Source: Scalesia atractyloides (Eukaryota > Streptophyta > Magnoliopsida > Asterales > Asteraceae). Taken from it: 64,000 nt of DNA. The stretch covers positions 74,523,358 to 74,587,357 of the forward strand of contig CAMTDV010000019.1 in the NCBI GenBank assembly GCA_947069175.1, in the 5' to 3' direction. The notes under the pieces are model-generated. The model made no database searches and was not told where the DNA came from. It was given only the letters and a program-made list of their open reading frames with translations. The translations under genes were made by a program, and so were the position numbers. Within the stretch, counting starts at the first letter, position 1. Every line of letters starts with the position of its first letter. This document shows, piece after piece, positions 11,226 through 23,523 of this stretch.

Positions 11226-14079
11226 GTAACATCTCAAAATCAAATTTTGTAATTAAACCAAATTAGCTAGGGATAAATGGGTAAAATACCATTAGTGGTA
11301 AAGGTTAACCCGATAAACATTAGGATTTAAATAAATGAATCTAGTGTTAAATAAAAGGTGAATAAGTGCTTTTTATAAGATAAAGTTATAAAAGACTCGA
11401 GCTAACGGGACTTAATTTAAGTCGGGTTGTAACATCCCCGAACTTAGTAAATTGAATTATCATGTTTATTTGATAATTGATATGGAGTATACAACCATGA
11501 ATATTAACCTAGTTAACATTCTTGTTTATTAATGAAGGTTAAGTGAGTTCTAAGCAATAAAATACCAACAAAACCTAAGGGACTAAAATTGGTTAAGTAT
11601 GAAAGATGTTTTGTGAAAGAAGGAAAAATCAAAATACAGGAGGTGAGTATGTGCGTGTGTATGTGCGTGTGTGTGTGTGGCGTGTTCAAGAGAGAAAGAT
11701 AGAGGAAAAAATCCTTTTTAGAAATCAAGTCATAAAATCATTAAATTAAAGGTGAAATCCAAGGGATTTCCTCATGTTTGAAGATTTTAACCATCTAAAC
11801 CTAAGGTATGTTATGAATTTGTGTATGATGAGTTTTTATGTTAAATGAGTTTTGATGGCATGATGAAATTGATGATGTATTGACATCATACTTGCTTGTA
11901 TGTGTAAAATACTTGAACAATTAAAACATCTGATCAAGTGTTTATACATGTCATGAAGTGGCTTTTAACATAGAGATGTATGAAACTAGGTTGTAACTAT
12001 GATATGGGATGATATATGTGTAGAAAACTTCATACGAGGTTATTCTAGATTAAAAATCTCATGAATGTTGATGTGGGTTTCGACATGACTATGAGAAATT
12101 AGCATTTTCAGGTTGAACTGTAAATACCAGTCTAATGATATGAAATTTGGATGATGAAATGTAGCTGAATAACATGAAGTGTGAATACTAGTGATTACAT
12201 AATAATTTGCTAGAATTTAAAAATATTGGTGAGAATTAAAAATAGTGCCCACTAAGTCTTTTACAAAATGCCTAAGTGAGTTTTATCAGATTGTTAGTGC
12301 ATTTATACATGTCAATTGGCAGAACTAAAAGATAATTATGGTATTAAATTCCATAAGATGATGGTCAAGATATTGGACGACTAATCTAATCATCGTGTGG
12401 ATATTATGTGATAGTTTGACTCTTGACAGGCTAGATGGGAGCTTGGAAAGGAATGAGTCAAACGGGTCAAAGGCGCGAGGAAGCTTGAACGAATGCAAGG
12501 TAAGTAAAGCTTACACCTCCTAATAGAGCCATTACTTATGAATCAGGAAGTATTTGGTTGATAACAAGTTTAAAAGAACCTAATGCGATTAGAGGAATAG
12601 ATTTGTTAAGATGAGACCCCATTGTGTAAACCATGAAATGGGTCAAAATGGGTAAAACCATGTTAAATCACATTTTGATGATCAAATAAAGATTTGTAGA
12701 AATACGACCCTATGATGTATACCATAACGAAGTAATCACATTTTGGTGATCAAATAAAGATTTGTAAAATGAGAGCATGTGGTGTAAATCATAACGGGTC
12801 AAATAGTATGTATTCACATTTTGGTGATCAAATAAAGATTTGTAGAAATAAGACCCTCTGGTATAAACCATAACATGTCAAATGAGTAAAATGGTAAGTA
12901 ATCACATGTTGGTGATTAAATAAAGAATTGTAGAGATAAGACCCTATGGTGTAATCCATAACGGGTCAAATAGGTAAAATGGTAAGTAATCACATGTTAA
13001 TGACCAAATAATCACAGTCTGGTGATCAGATAAAGATTTGTAGAGATAAGGCCCTATGGTGTAAACCATATACGGGTAAAATAGGTAAAATGGTAAGTAA
13101 TCACATTTTGGTGATTAAATAAAGATTTGTAGAGATAAGACCATATGGTGTAAACCACAACGGGTAAACTGGTAAGTAATCACATTTTGGTAATCAAATA
13201 AAGATTGTAGAAATAACACCCTATGGTGTGAACCATACGGGTCAAATGGGTAAATTGGTAAGTAATCACATGTTGGTGATTTAAATAAAAAATTGTAGAG
13301 ATATGACCAAGTAATATGGATCAAATGGGTAAAAACTATGTTGAATCGCATTTTAGTGATAAACAATAAATGGTTAGGTTGAGAACCTAAAGGTGTAAAC
13401 CAAGAATGGGTTAAATGGACAACCGAGTTATATGGATCAAATAGATAACCATGTCATATGAGTCAAATGGTGATGTTATCACCATTTGAAATTTTATATT
13501 TAATGCTTGTATTGTTGAGTTCTAAACCTACAGATAAGCACAACAGTAAAGGCATGCATTGCCACGAATTAGCAAAAGAATCGCAAGGTATTGGTAACGG
13601 GTCACTAGACAACGAAAAGTGATTAAGCTAGCATTGGGATAACAAACCACCTCATGAATGGTATGATTAGTAATTAAGTGAAATAGTCCTTAGAGCCAAA
13701 AGTACGTCTATAATACGAAACATGGATGAAATGAGTTTTGAAGTAAGAGGACATTAGAAATCTTTATGTTCTTAGGGACATAATTAATATTAATGAGATA
13801 ACGAGCTAAACTTCTACTCTAGTTTTCATTTAAACTTAAAAGGTTCAGCGATTTGAAAAAAAAAGGCTTAAATTTGACTAAAACGCCCTCGGATATTGGG
13901 TTTGGGTAAAATAGTTGACCGAAAGAAAGCTTTGGAATGGTAAGGTATTGTCCAATGAAACCCACCATACATTCTGTTATGGTTGGGGGTTAATGGGGTA
14001 AACAATGATAAGAAGTATAGAAGGTTTGAGATGGAAAGCTCAATGCCTTCTTATCAGGTTGGTTGGGTAAATCTTCAGG
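11226..14079 (+). mobile_element. Degenerate Gypsy LTR remnants
   Basis: Two sequences with the usual plant Gypsy LTR start occur here: TGTAACATCTCAAAATC at about 11226 and TGTAACATCCCCGAAC at about 11429. A CAAGGTAAGTAAAGCTTAC motif at 12497 resembles sequence near the 3' part of such LTRs. No primer site or coding region belongs clearly to them. A GT/GC microsatellite is at 11648-11682. This is interpreted as truncated LTRs; the boundaries are not certain. Confidence 0.4.
12590..13400 (+). repeat. Tandem repeat array, about 60-110 bp units
   Basis: About eight or nine diverged copies. Each contains a TGGTGTAAACCATAACGGGT block followed by GGTAAGTAATCACATTTTGG and then AAATAAAGATTTGTAGA. 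The AAATAAAG landmark recurs near 12686, 12745, 12829, 12919, 13030, 13117, 13198 and 13286. The uneven spacing means units gained or lost sub-blocks. The array sits inside LTR-like sequence. Confidence 0.75.
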
Positions 14080-17037
14080 TGTAACGTTTCGCTTTTCGAA
14101 ACTTTCTATTTTTAGAAAGGACGAATCGGAATCCTATTTTCGGAAATTTGTCGTCTTATAATTGTATCTCATTTTCGAATCATTGTAAATCCGAAACTTG
14201 ATTGTAATGAATTTATATTTTATGCGAGATAGACATTATATATACACTGATTCGTAAATACATTCATTACATGATTTCTCAACATGAATTAAATCGTAAA
14301 TCCTTATTGTGTATTCGTAATTCGTACACGCTTCATTCACACGAGACACTTGATTATTCGATCTCAAAAAGTAAAATTATGAAATCTACACTTGTTACCA
14401 TCTTAGGAATTTTAAAACTTTAAAACCCGCTCTTTTCGCTAATAAAACTCTAACTTATGAGGTTCATACTCCCGAAATAACTTGTTACACGATAATACAT
14501 GTTATGTACATAATACATAACATCTATTAACCTAATATATTACATTAAATAACAAAAAATAAGAAAAAAATAAAAAATGGCAGCCCTTATTATTCAGCTT
14601 TGGCTGCGTTTAGTGGCCTAGTTTCAAGTCTAAACTCCCCCAAATCTTGTCCAAAGCCCAACCCACTTAAACCCTAATCCCTTCCCTATATAATAATCAC
14701 TTCGCCACTCCTTATTCCACTTTTGCAAGCCTCCAAACACTTCAAAAACTCTCCCAAACTCAATTGAGTTTCAGCCACGTTTGTTAGAGTTCCAGCCATA
14801 AAAAGTGAGTTTTAACTCACTTCCACTTCAATTTTATTCTTAGTTCTTCTTCTATAACACTTTTATAATCTCTAGGAAGGTTTTCAAAAGTATGCTTGGG
14901 CAAATTAAGGTGAAACCTCACCATTTTTTAGGTCCAAAGTGCACCTGAAATTCTGCTCATTTTCATCTTTTTGATTCATCATGTTTTGGAAGAAAACTCA
15001 TGTTTTCTTCATACATTCCTATGTCCTAATGCTCATAATCACTTGTATGGTTAGTTGGCTTAAAAACAAGGGTGTGACATTCAAATTTAGAGGATTTATC
15101 CTCATAAACTTTCTATTTTCATGGAGCTTTAAGCTCACAAGTGATGCAAGTCTTGAACTTGTTCATGTGTGTCTACCTTGGTTAGCTTGGGCTATCCTAA
15201 CTCTAAGACCACACATCACTTGATGATTTTCATCATTATCCCAAGTTAGTTTGCTAGCTTGAAAGTGTCACAACCCCGTCTAGCCTTTGACGTGTGTCAA
15301 AGTGTGCTCACCGGGTTGTATTTCACTTGGCTACTTGGTATCATGGTGACACATTTTACATTCTTGTCATTTACATTCTTGTTCATATTATTGTTCTAAG
15401 ACTATCCTTGTTACCTATGGTAACTTGTGTAGTGGTGAACATCATACGAGGTTCCAAAGTGGATGGTTAATCCTCCCACCTCCTACTTGACTTACATGAC
15501 ACCAAGAGGTACCAAAGTGGATGGTTAATGCTCCCACCTCCTACATGATTATATAACTATATATGTATCTATGGACTATAATATAATCCTTAAAACCGAA
15601 CCCTTGATAGTGACTAAGTAATCACCTATCAAGTTAATAAGTTTATCACTAATGTGTATAGTTCCTTGTCACGATTCTAATAGGTCTTGAACCTATGAAA
15701 ACACATTCAATCCTTATGGATTACTATAGTGTCAAAGACAAGTGCTAATACCTTAGTGATTATTTTCGTATTATATACTTTGTCATATTTTGAATCTTAA
15801 ATCCGAATGTTCCATTATCATCCCAAAATACTCATATGCCTTTGTTTTCCTCTTGTAGGATAACTCGGCGTTCATCCCATCAAAACAACTACCTTCACGG
15901 ACTTGTCAAGTTAGAAGACTTAGCAAAACCGTGAGTACACTCGACCCACTTTCATTTATAACACTTTTGGGTGTAACATGTTTTCCATATACAAAATCAC
16001 AACACATAAACTTTATGAAATGCACAAACAATCCTATATCCATGAATACTTGAATCGTTTACATTGATGCTTATATCTTGGACATTCTTTATGTAATACC
16101 TTAGTCATTAACTAATTTAGCCTTCGTTTGACATGTATAGCGCTATGGGAAGTAACGCATCCCCCTCCTCATGAAATCTAGAGGCCATGTTAAAATATCG
16201 TGTTTTCGTTAAGGGTTTGACTAGTAGTATTGCATGCCTTGTATATGCACTTGTAAAATCATAGTTGCCATGAGGATTTGTTTAAACTTTATTCATATAC
16301 GTATGCTATGCTTAAACTTGTGTACTCGCCTTTGCTTTGCATTGAATTGTTATTTTAAAACATGTTACAGGTTTTGCTTTTGCCTTTGCTTTTGTGTGGA
16401 CCTTACAGGAGTGTCCCCTCTTGTTGGACTCAGGGATAACGGGTTTGTTGCTGGCCAGGCTGCGTTAAAGGCGGAATCAGGCAAGGTCGCTAAACACGAG
16501 AAAGCTTGTTTAGAGAATCAACACGTGTTTATCCTATTCGCTTTTGATACATTTGGGTCCCTAGCCCCAGAGGCTATGGAATTTCTAAACAGGGTCCAAC
16601 AGGTTGTGAATAGTAATCTTTCAACCTTTAAGGGCCGTTTCGTCTTTAGTAGGATTGGTTTTGCAATTCAAAAGGGGGTTGCGGCGCAGCTTGTTGCCCG
16701 TTTACCTGCCACTTGTTTGTAATTTGTTACTTTGGTATTTTAATGAACAAATAACAATCAAAAAAATAAACTTATTAACGTTACAGGTTGATGGAGATGA
16801 TGCTATGAAATTAAAATAGCAAGGACGATAGATACACACTTAGATGTTTAGGTTTAATATTGCTGTATCAAATTTTGTCACATTAATGTTGTTATTTGAA
16901 TTTCCCTTGTATTGTAATGACTTTTGCTATGAAATGAAATTTGGATTTATTTAATCATTGTCACGTTTAGTTTTATGAGCAATAAGCAATCTATTTCGTC
17001 CCGCCTTGATGTTTCCGCCATCGATTGGGGTGTGACA
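14080..17037 (+). mobile_element. Long Gypsy LTR followed by primer site
   Basis: Starts TGTAACGTTTCGC and ends GGGGTGTGACA, followed by GAT and a tRNA-Met primer site. The end, primer site and first leader bases closely match those of the element at 41390 (GATTGGTATCAGAGCCAT(A/G)ACTATAGGGA), so the two belong to related families. It contains a 15447-15545 direct repeat (CCAAAGTGGATGGTTAAT...CTCCCACCTCCTAC) and a later non-LTR insertion at 16374-16779. No partner LTR is in the window, so this is one end of a truncated element. Confidence 0.65.
16374..16779 (+). mobile_element. 5'-truncated non-LTR retroposon with 10 bp target duplication
   Basis: Flanked by GTTACAGGTT at 16364-16373 and again, perfectly, at 16780-16789. 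The insert is open from about 16386 to a stop at 16722. It contains DLTGVSPLVGLRDNGF, then about 45 residues later ENQHVFILFAFDTFGS, then IGFAIQKGVAAQLVARL at the end. This is the same C-terminal family as 5060-5727, here without the zinc-finger half. The tail after the stop is A-rich (AATAACAATCAAAAAAATAAA). Truncation at the 5' side, an A-rich 3' tail and a variable-length duplication are the marks of target-primed reverse transcription. Confidence 0.75.
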
Positions 17038-17040
17038 GAT

Positions 17041-17053
17041 TGGTATCAGAGCC
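17041..17053 (+). other. Primer binding site (initiator tRNA-Met)
   Basis: TGGTATCAGAGCC lies 3 bp after the LTR end at 17037. It is complementary to the 3' end of initiator tRNA-Met, the usual primer for plant LTR retrotransposons. Confidence 0.85.
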
Positions 17054-18463
17054 ATAACTATAGGGAATTAGGTAGAATTGCCATGTTCGACCTAGTCTAT
17101 AGTTTAAGTGTCCATTTTTGACCATTCTTATATCATGCTTAAAACTTTATTCTTCCTCATTGCTTCTTCCTTATCTTTTGGTCTTAAAATTTACATAATG
17201 TCTTTCCTAAGACATTTTACACAATACATTTGAAGACACTCATGGTGCAAATGAGACGATTTGCATCTAATGACTTACAATTTTTGGTGAAATCCCTCAA
17301 TCTGCGTATTCGAGTTTTCACGAAGTTGTACCATCAAACTAGGAGTGATATCCACATCTTGATGGAAACTTTCATTTCATACTATGGTGGATCTTACAAA
17401 CGAGTCGAAATATGCTCCTCGTTTAGTAAGAAACAACCACACTTAGGGTACGAAATCGTCAAATTAGGGGTGAAACCCGCACCTTGTCGATTAAGTCCCA
17501 TTCCTCGATTTTCAATCTCGCCAAAGTCTCGAATTTTCGATCGACTAGGGACATGTAGTAACTGGAATGGTAAAATGCCGTTAATCGCTTCTCGACGAGA
17601 GCGTTTTACCTATTAGGCCAAAGCATGTTCCCTAACTCAAAAGATCTGACGAATCACTTTGGAATAGTCGACTTTTCTCTACCCAAAACAATCCCATGTT
17701 TTATTGAGCCAATCTTTTATGTTATCTCAATTTTTATGTGATTTTATACTTGTTACCTTATTCGTTTCGAACCGTTACACAACTCGCATGTTTATCGCAA
17801 TAAAAAAACAATACTAATTCCCGTGAACACACTAAATTTATACTCCTTACTCGCATTCATATGTGATTATACATGTTGGCAACTTTCTGGAAAAGTGTCT
17901 CCCCCACGCCACGCGGGGAGAGGACTTGCTCCTCCGTGACGCGCAGAGGAGTTCAGTCAAGAAAGTCAACATTTTTCTCCCCCGCACAATGCGAGGGAGC
18001 TGGGTTGCCCTCCGCGATGCGCATGGGCATCCTGTTTCAGTGAAATTGTTTTTGTTTATTGCTTTTAAACACGTTTGACCGTTTAACTTAAACACTAATT
18101 GTTTTTAGTGTTTATGATAGGCTTCCAGTAAGGCGGGAACCAGACGGACGGACGACCAAGCATGCGAAGAACCAACACTCCTAAACCTCCATTTCCTTAG
18201 GAATAATGAACATCCTGTTGGGATAGTTACAACATGATCATGTGTGACGAAGTTTTCAAGTCAAAAATCCATTTGTTTTCGGACTGTAATATATGGTTAA
18301 TAATTCGTTATGTCAGTTTGTATTGGTTATTAGTTAACCCAGACTAGTAAGTTCCATGTAATATAAAAAAAATAATATAGAAATATGGGACCTAATTGTC
18401 CGAATATTTAAGATATTCGGTATAAACGGGAAAGAGTGTTATAGTTTGTTAGGTTTATATACT
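17054..18463 (+). mobile_element. Gypsy leader region, truncated by Copia insertion
   Basis: Untranslated leader of the element whose LTR ends at 17037. It shares landmarks with the leader of the 41390 element: ATGTAGTAACTGGAA at 17552 and TTAGGCCAAAGCATG at 17615, compared with 44332 and 44460. No gag follows. At 17895-18035 there is a GC-rich island of hairpin-like motifs. The stretch is cut by the Copia element at 18464. Confidence 0.55.
17895..18035. repeat. GC-rich island of four hairpin-like motifs
   Basis: Four short imperfect palindromes lie in 140 bp. They are CCCCACGCCACGCGGGG, CTCCGTGACGCGCAGAG, CTCCCCCGCA/TGCGAGGGAG around a CAA loop, and CCCTCCGCGATGCGCATGGG. All share a CGC..GCG core and stand out from the AT-rich surroundings. 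They are not coding. Confidence 0.5.
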
Positions 18464-18986
18464 TGTTAGGATCTGAGTTTGAATTATTTGTAGTTTTTGT
18501 TTCAAAAATGGAAAATGATTGAATTAAAAGAGATTTGCAGCGGAATAAGATGGAAAACTTTTACTACAAGCAATGGTCGTTTGTTTTCATCATCATCATG
18601 CTTTCAAGTTGATTAACTTGCATGTGATTCACAAACTCCCCCTCAGCCTTTGCAATTACAGTTTGGTAATAAGAAAATGCAGAGAAGATGATATGCGAAA
18701 GTTGATCTTTTAATAGACAAGTTTAAAACTGTTACAGAAGTTACCTATTTATACTAACTATCTAACCACTGAGCATCTTTGATGACATCAGGGTTGATAG
18801 TGACAGGAAACCAATTGTAACTAACTGAAACACTGCTAATACTAAACTATCAGTGCTTAGCACTGTTACATTGATTTAACTAAGCTAATGACTAAACTCT
18901 GATCTCTATCATCTGACCCTTGTAACTCTGGCAGACCTTTGAAGCTTTGTGAAGGCAGATGATAGGATGAGCAGTCTTTATGGAAA
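18464..18986 (-). repeat. Copia 3' LTR, truncated on its inner side
   Basis: Matches 24556 onward through GCAGTCTTTA.GGAAA and then breaks into reverse transcriptase coding sequence. Full LTR length from the other copy is 616 bp. Confidence 0.85.
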
Positions 18987-21055
18987 CCTTTCCATTTTAA
19001 AAATAAGGTTTTATCTATTTTAACTCTAGTAAACCCTATGGATAAGAGAAAAGTGGATAGAGTTTCATACCAGGCTCTTGGTGCTTGTTTCAAGCCATAC
19101 AATGCTTTGTTAAGCTTGTAGACATGATCAGGATGGAATGCATCTTCAAAACTTGGAGGTTGACAGACATACACCTCTTCTTTGATTTTTCCATACAAAA
19201 ATGCACTCTTTATATCCATTTGAAACACCTTTATGTTGTGGTTAGCAGCAAAAGCTAAGAACAGGCGAATAGCTTCCAACCTTGCTACAGTAGCAAAGGT
19301 CTCATCATAGTCTATACCTTCTTCCTGCCTGTAGCCTTGAACCACGAGCCTTGCTTTATTTTTTACAACAATACCCCTTTCATCAGTTTTGTTTTTGAAG
19401 ACCCACTTTATGCCAATTGGACTTACATCTTTTGGCAGTGGCACAAGCTCCCAAACTTGTTGTCTTTTGAACTGAAGGAGTTCTTCTTGCATGGCTTCTA
19501 CCCAGCTGTTGTCTTTCAGTGCCTCTTGATACTTGACTGGCTGTATGAGTGATAGAAAACCGGCAAAAAGACAAATATTTTGGGATTGGCTCCGTGTGAG
19601 CACCCCAGATTTGATGTTGCCAATAACTTGATCTGCTGGATGGATTTTGAGATAAATCAGATCACCTTGGTATGCAACAATAGCATTTTGAGGTGATGGC
19701 TGCAAATGTGTATCATCTGAGCTAACCTCTGCTGGTGAATTTGAAGTATCAGCCACTGATGAGAATGGAGGTGGAGGTATTGGGGGTATAGAGGTAACAT
19801 TCTGATGATTTTGGTGACCAAAAGTAGGACTTTTATCAACAGATGTTTGATTTTGTGAACTGACAGAGGTTTGAGGATCAACTACTGTTGACCCAGAAAT
19901 GGCAGAGTTTACATAAGAGGTCGTAGCACCTGATCCTCTGTTGGAAGAATAGACTTTTGTTTGTGGAAGCACACAGTCATATCCTTGATCTTGATCTTCT
20001 TCAGATGGTTGTGGTGTACCTGCATTGTCTAGCTTGATAGAAACATCAGCAAATGTGAATTTATCTAAATCAAATAGCTCTGCAGGATTTGTTGGGATTT
20101 TCAGTGATGAAAGTTCATTGAACTTCACATTCAAAGTTTCTTCAACACACTTGGTCCTAGAGTTAAAAACTCTGTAGGCTTTAGTAGTGGTTGAGTATCC
20201 TAGAAAATAAGCACAATCAACTTTGGCTGCAAACTTAGATATAGAATCTTTTAAGTTCAAAATAAAGCATGGACAGCCAAAAACTTTAAAACAGGAAATC
20301 AGAGGTTTGATTTTATACAAAATCTCATAGGCAGTCTTTTGATGCCTGGGGTTAATCAAAACTCTGTTTTGAACATAGCAAGCAGTGTTTACAGCCTCTG
20401 CCCAGAAAGATAAGGGTAAACCAGAATCTGCTAGCATAGTTCTTGCTGATTCAATTAAAGTTCTGTTTTTCCTTTCAACCACCCCATTTTGCTCTGGAGT
20501 TATTGGAATGCTATATTGTCTAACAATTCCTTTTGACTCACAAAAAGCATCCAACTCCCTATTTTTAAACTCTGTTCCATTGTCACTCCTAAAGATTTTT
20601 ACTAGAAGATCAAATTGCTTTTCTACTTGTTTGACAAAGTTTTGCAAAATGCCTGCAGTTTCATCCTTAGAGTGGAGAAAGAAGGTCCATGTAAACCTAG
20701 AGAAATCATCAACTATCACTAGGCAATACCTTTTGTGTTTTAAGCTCATGATTTGCACTGGGCCAAACAAGTCCATGTGTAGCAGTTGTAAACACTGGCT
20801 TGTTTTGGACTCTTCAATTGATTTGAAAGAACTTTTATGTTGTTTGCCTTTTAAACAGGAAACACAATGTTCATCACAGGAAAATTGCTTGTGAGGCAAA
20901 CCTCTTACAAGACTTTGTTTTGAGAGTGTGGTGATAAATTTAAGATTTGTGTGTCCAAATCTTCTATACCATAACTCAGTCTCTTTGCTAGAAGAAACTG
21001 AGAATAAGCATGTTCCAGACATAGGATTATCTTTTAGCATATCTACCACATACAC
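18866..21055 (-). pseudogene. Copia integrase plus partial reverse transcriptase
   Basis: A 729-residue ORF. A GAG-pre-integrase zinc region is at residues 30-70 (H35, H63, C64, C67). The integrase core carries the triad D95, D158 and E194, with the exact 35-residue D-to-E spacing, in LHMDLFGP, RSDNGTEF and PEQNGVVERKN. A variable linker follows, then the start of the Ty1/copia reverse transcriptase: IKWVFKNKTDERG, ARLVVQGYRQEEGIDYDETF, and FQMDIKSAFLYG with its first catalytic Asp. It stops after ALYGLKQAPRAWY...LLSIGF. The YxDD box and RNase H are absent, and the last roughly 40 residues are translated LTR. The integrase looks intact; the polymerase is dead by deletion. Confidence 0.9.
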
Positions 21056-21426
21056 ATTCCCACTTCTGTGTGCAGTGAGTTGTGCTTTGCTCTCAGCAAT
21101 GATTTGATCAATCTTTTAACAACCTCTGGTCCCACAATTTGACAAGTTTTCTTAGTGAAGAAGGATCCATATCCTCTGTCACTCATTTGTGAGACACTCA
21201 GCAGGTTAAATTTCAGATTGTCAATTAAATTCACATTTTCAAACTTGAGTTTACCAGCCAGAACCGAACCAGACCCTAACACCTTTCCCTTTGAGTTATT
21301 ACCAAAAGATATATCACCCCCATGAGCCATGAAGTCCTTGAGAAGGGCTCTACATCCTGTCATGTGCCTGGAACCTCCACTATCTACATACCATAAGCTA
21401 TCAAGGCAAGTAGAGGGTCCCTGCAC
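21043..21426 (-). pseudogene. Copia aspartic protease region
   Basis: Contains LWYVDSGGSRHMTG, the Copia protease active-site motif with the catalytic DSG, followed by ISFGNNSKGKVLGSG and NLLSVSQMSDRGY, all typical of the family. It is separated from integrase by a frameshift around 21050-21110. In intact relatives it is part of one polyprotein with integrase. Confidence 0.8.
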
Positions 21427-22427
21427 ATCAAGTAAATAGATAAGTTAAGATTGGTCTCCAAAGCCAAAATGGCTTTGGATGGGGTCACAGATGGTCCAGC
21501 CTCAAGTCTAGGACAATGGTCAGTGGTTTTGAAATTTTCTTGTAACATCTGCTCTTGACCATTTCCTATCAGATGATTGTATCCATAAGGGTGCCTGTTT
21601 ACTCTTTGCTTTGAAGGCTTTTTGTAACCTTCATAAGCATGAGGAACCTTTTTATAAGCATGTTGGCCATACCCTCTTGGAAATGAGTTTGATGGTGGGG
21701 CATCTGTCACTTGCACCTCTCTTTGAACAGAGGTTTTGTTTAAGGCTTTTGTAACGGATGTTTCAATTTGTTCAAAACTCTGCTTAGATTTATTTCCAGC
21801 AGAACTTGGACTGTCTCTTTCTAGTGCTTTTGCCTTGATCTCTTTTACCTTTTGTTCATAGTTTTTGAGATAGGCACACTGTTGAGTTGAGTGATTTGTT
21901 TTGTTGCAGATGGTGCATTTTGAAGAGTTTTTGATAACACAAGTTTTGTTAATGTCATAGGCTTTTAAAAGAAAACAATATGCAGCCACATGATTTCTTT
22001 TTTCACAAAATTCACAAAACATGTTTTTAATCTTTACTCTTCTTTTCCTATCAGACTTCTTATCAGCAGTGGTTGTAACCTCTGCTGGTACATCTTTGAT
22101 AGGGATCACCAGTGCTTTTGGGGCTTTAATACCATCAGTGGTTGTGAAGTCCATTGGCTTAAAGTTTTCTAAGATATCACTTTCATCCGATTAGGTTGGT
22201 TTAAACTGATATTTTTCAATTTCTTTATCTTTTGTTGAAACCTCTGGTTTTTCCAAAACAATTTTGTTTCCAGCTTTATCTGTGATTTTTATCTCTTCAC
22301 CAGCCAAATTTTTCGGGACTACTTCAACCAACTCAGAATCAATTTCAGCAACATTTTTCTGAATTTGGTCATAGGTTCTAAAACCTACACCAAACTTAAT
22401 GTTGCTCTTGATCTGAGCATCAAGCAT
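21384..22427 (-). pseudogene. Copia gag C-terminal extension with Cys/His clusters
   Basis: Two adjacent reading frames (22427-22191 and 22154-21384) encode a Lys-rich region with CEFCEKRNHVAAYC and CTICNKTNHSTQQC. These are two CxxC...HxxxC zinc motifs, as found in the long gag of some asterid Copia families. A stop or frame break lies at about 22190. The protein is probably an RNA-binding part of gag. Confidence 0.65.
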
Positions 22428-22511
22428 AATCTCATAACCTTTACAGGACTCAACCCATTTTTCACAAGTGATTTTGGTTTCTTCTAACTCCTTTTTACAA
22501 ACTTGGTATTT

Positions 22512-23485
22512 TTACACCATAGTTTGGAGTTGGTCCTTGGTTATACTTGATTCATGTCTCAGGCTACTCATTTCAGAATCTTTTTCATTTAACTTTGATT
22601 TTAACTCTTTAATCAGTTTTTCAAAATTAAGTTCATCTTCTAAAATTTTGTTTCTCAGGTTTTCATTCACCTTCTTCATGCTTGCAAAAGCAATGATGCA
22701 TTTGTCAGAACATAGATCTTTAAGGATCTGAGGTGATACCTTTGTAGCAGCCATGAGAGCACAGTCACACTCATCTTCACACACATCATCATTCCATGGG
22801 TCAGTAGGAGAGTTCTTTTCCTTATCAGCAGCATTTTCTTTTTCTTCACTTGAAACCACTGTTTCATCACAAACTTGAACTTCATCAGTTTTTGACACTA
22901 TCTCCACAGATTCAACACCTTCAGCAATTGTCTCTAAGGCCATTAAACAAAATTCTTGTTCAACATCATTTTTGGCTGTTAAAGCAAAGTTTTCTTCAGT
23001 CATCCTCAGGCAAGCTACTCCAGTCAACATAACTTTGTGTGAAAAAGCTTTGTTGACCAACCTCTGTTGGACTAGCAGTGGTTTTGTGTAACAATGAGTG
23101 CTTGTTGTACAAGCACTTGAGCATGTGATGGTGCCTGAACATATTGAATTTATGGAGCAGTGGATTGAACATAATGCACTGGAACATTGGTAGTAGGATG
23201 TGCAAAGTGGGCATTGTTTTGAACATGTTGAGGAGGGGCATATTGGGAATAATGAGAAGTGTTTTGTGTGTGCTGGGGTTTAGGATGAGTCACTATTGGT
23301 CCAGAATTTTGAGACCTGCATTCTCTGGCAAAGTGTCCTAGCCTATTACACTTATAACACTTGACTTTTGATTTATCCAGCCCAACCTTCAACCCCCCAT
23401 GCAAACCTGGGAATTTTCTACCAGTTCTCTTATAGAATTTACTAGCCCTAACACTCAATAGGGCCAGTTGGTGCACAATATCCAT
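22512..23485 (-). pseudogene. Copia gag middle: zinc knuckle and acidic linker
   Basis: The 23485-23150 frame has KCYKCNRLGHFAREC, a canonical CCHC zinc knuckle for genome packaging. The next frame (23060-22512) is acidic and predicted coiled-coil-like (KLNEKDSEMSSLRHESS). A frameshift near 23020 separates them. Confidence 0.75.
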
Positions 23486-23523
23486 TTTCTCAAGATCAGA
23501 AGGTTCAATGTGTTGTAAATCAT

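Noticed and set aside
15267..15300. A further LTR start (TGTCACAACCCCGTC)
   Set aside because: It lies inside the 14080-17037 LTR, with no primer site or partner of its own; treated as chance or old debris.
17847..18095. Arg-rich ORFs on both strands in the GC-rich island
   Set aside because: Open in both directions only because the island is GC-rich and repetitive; no conserved domain.
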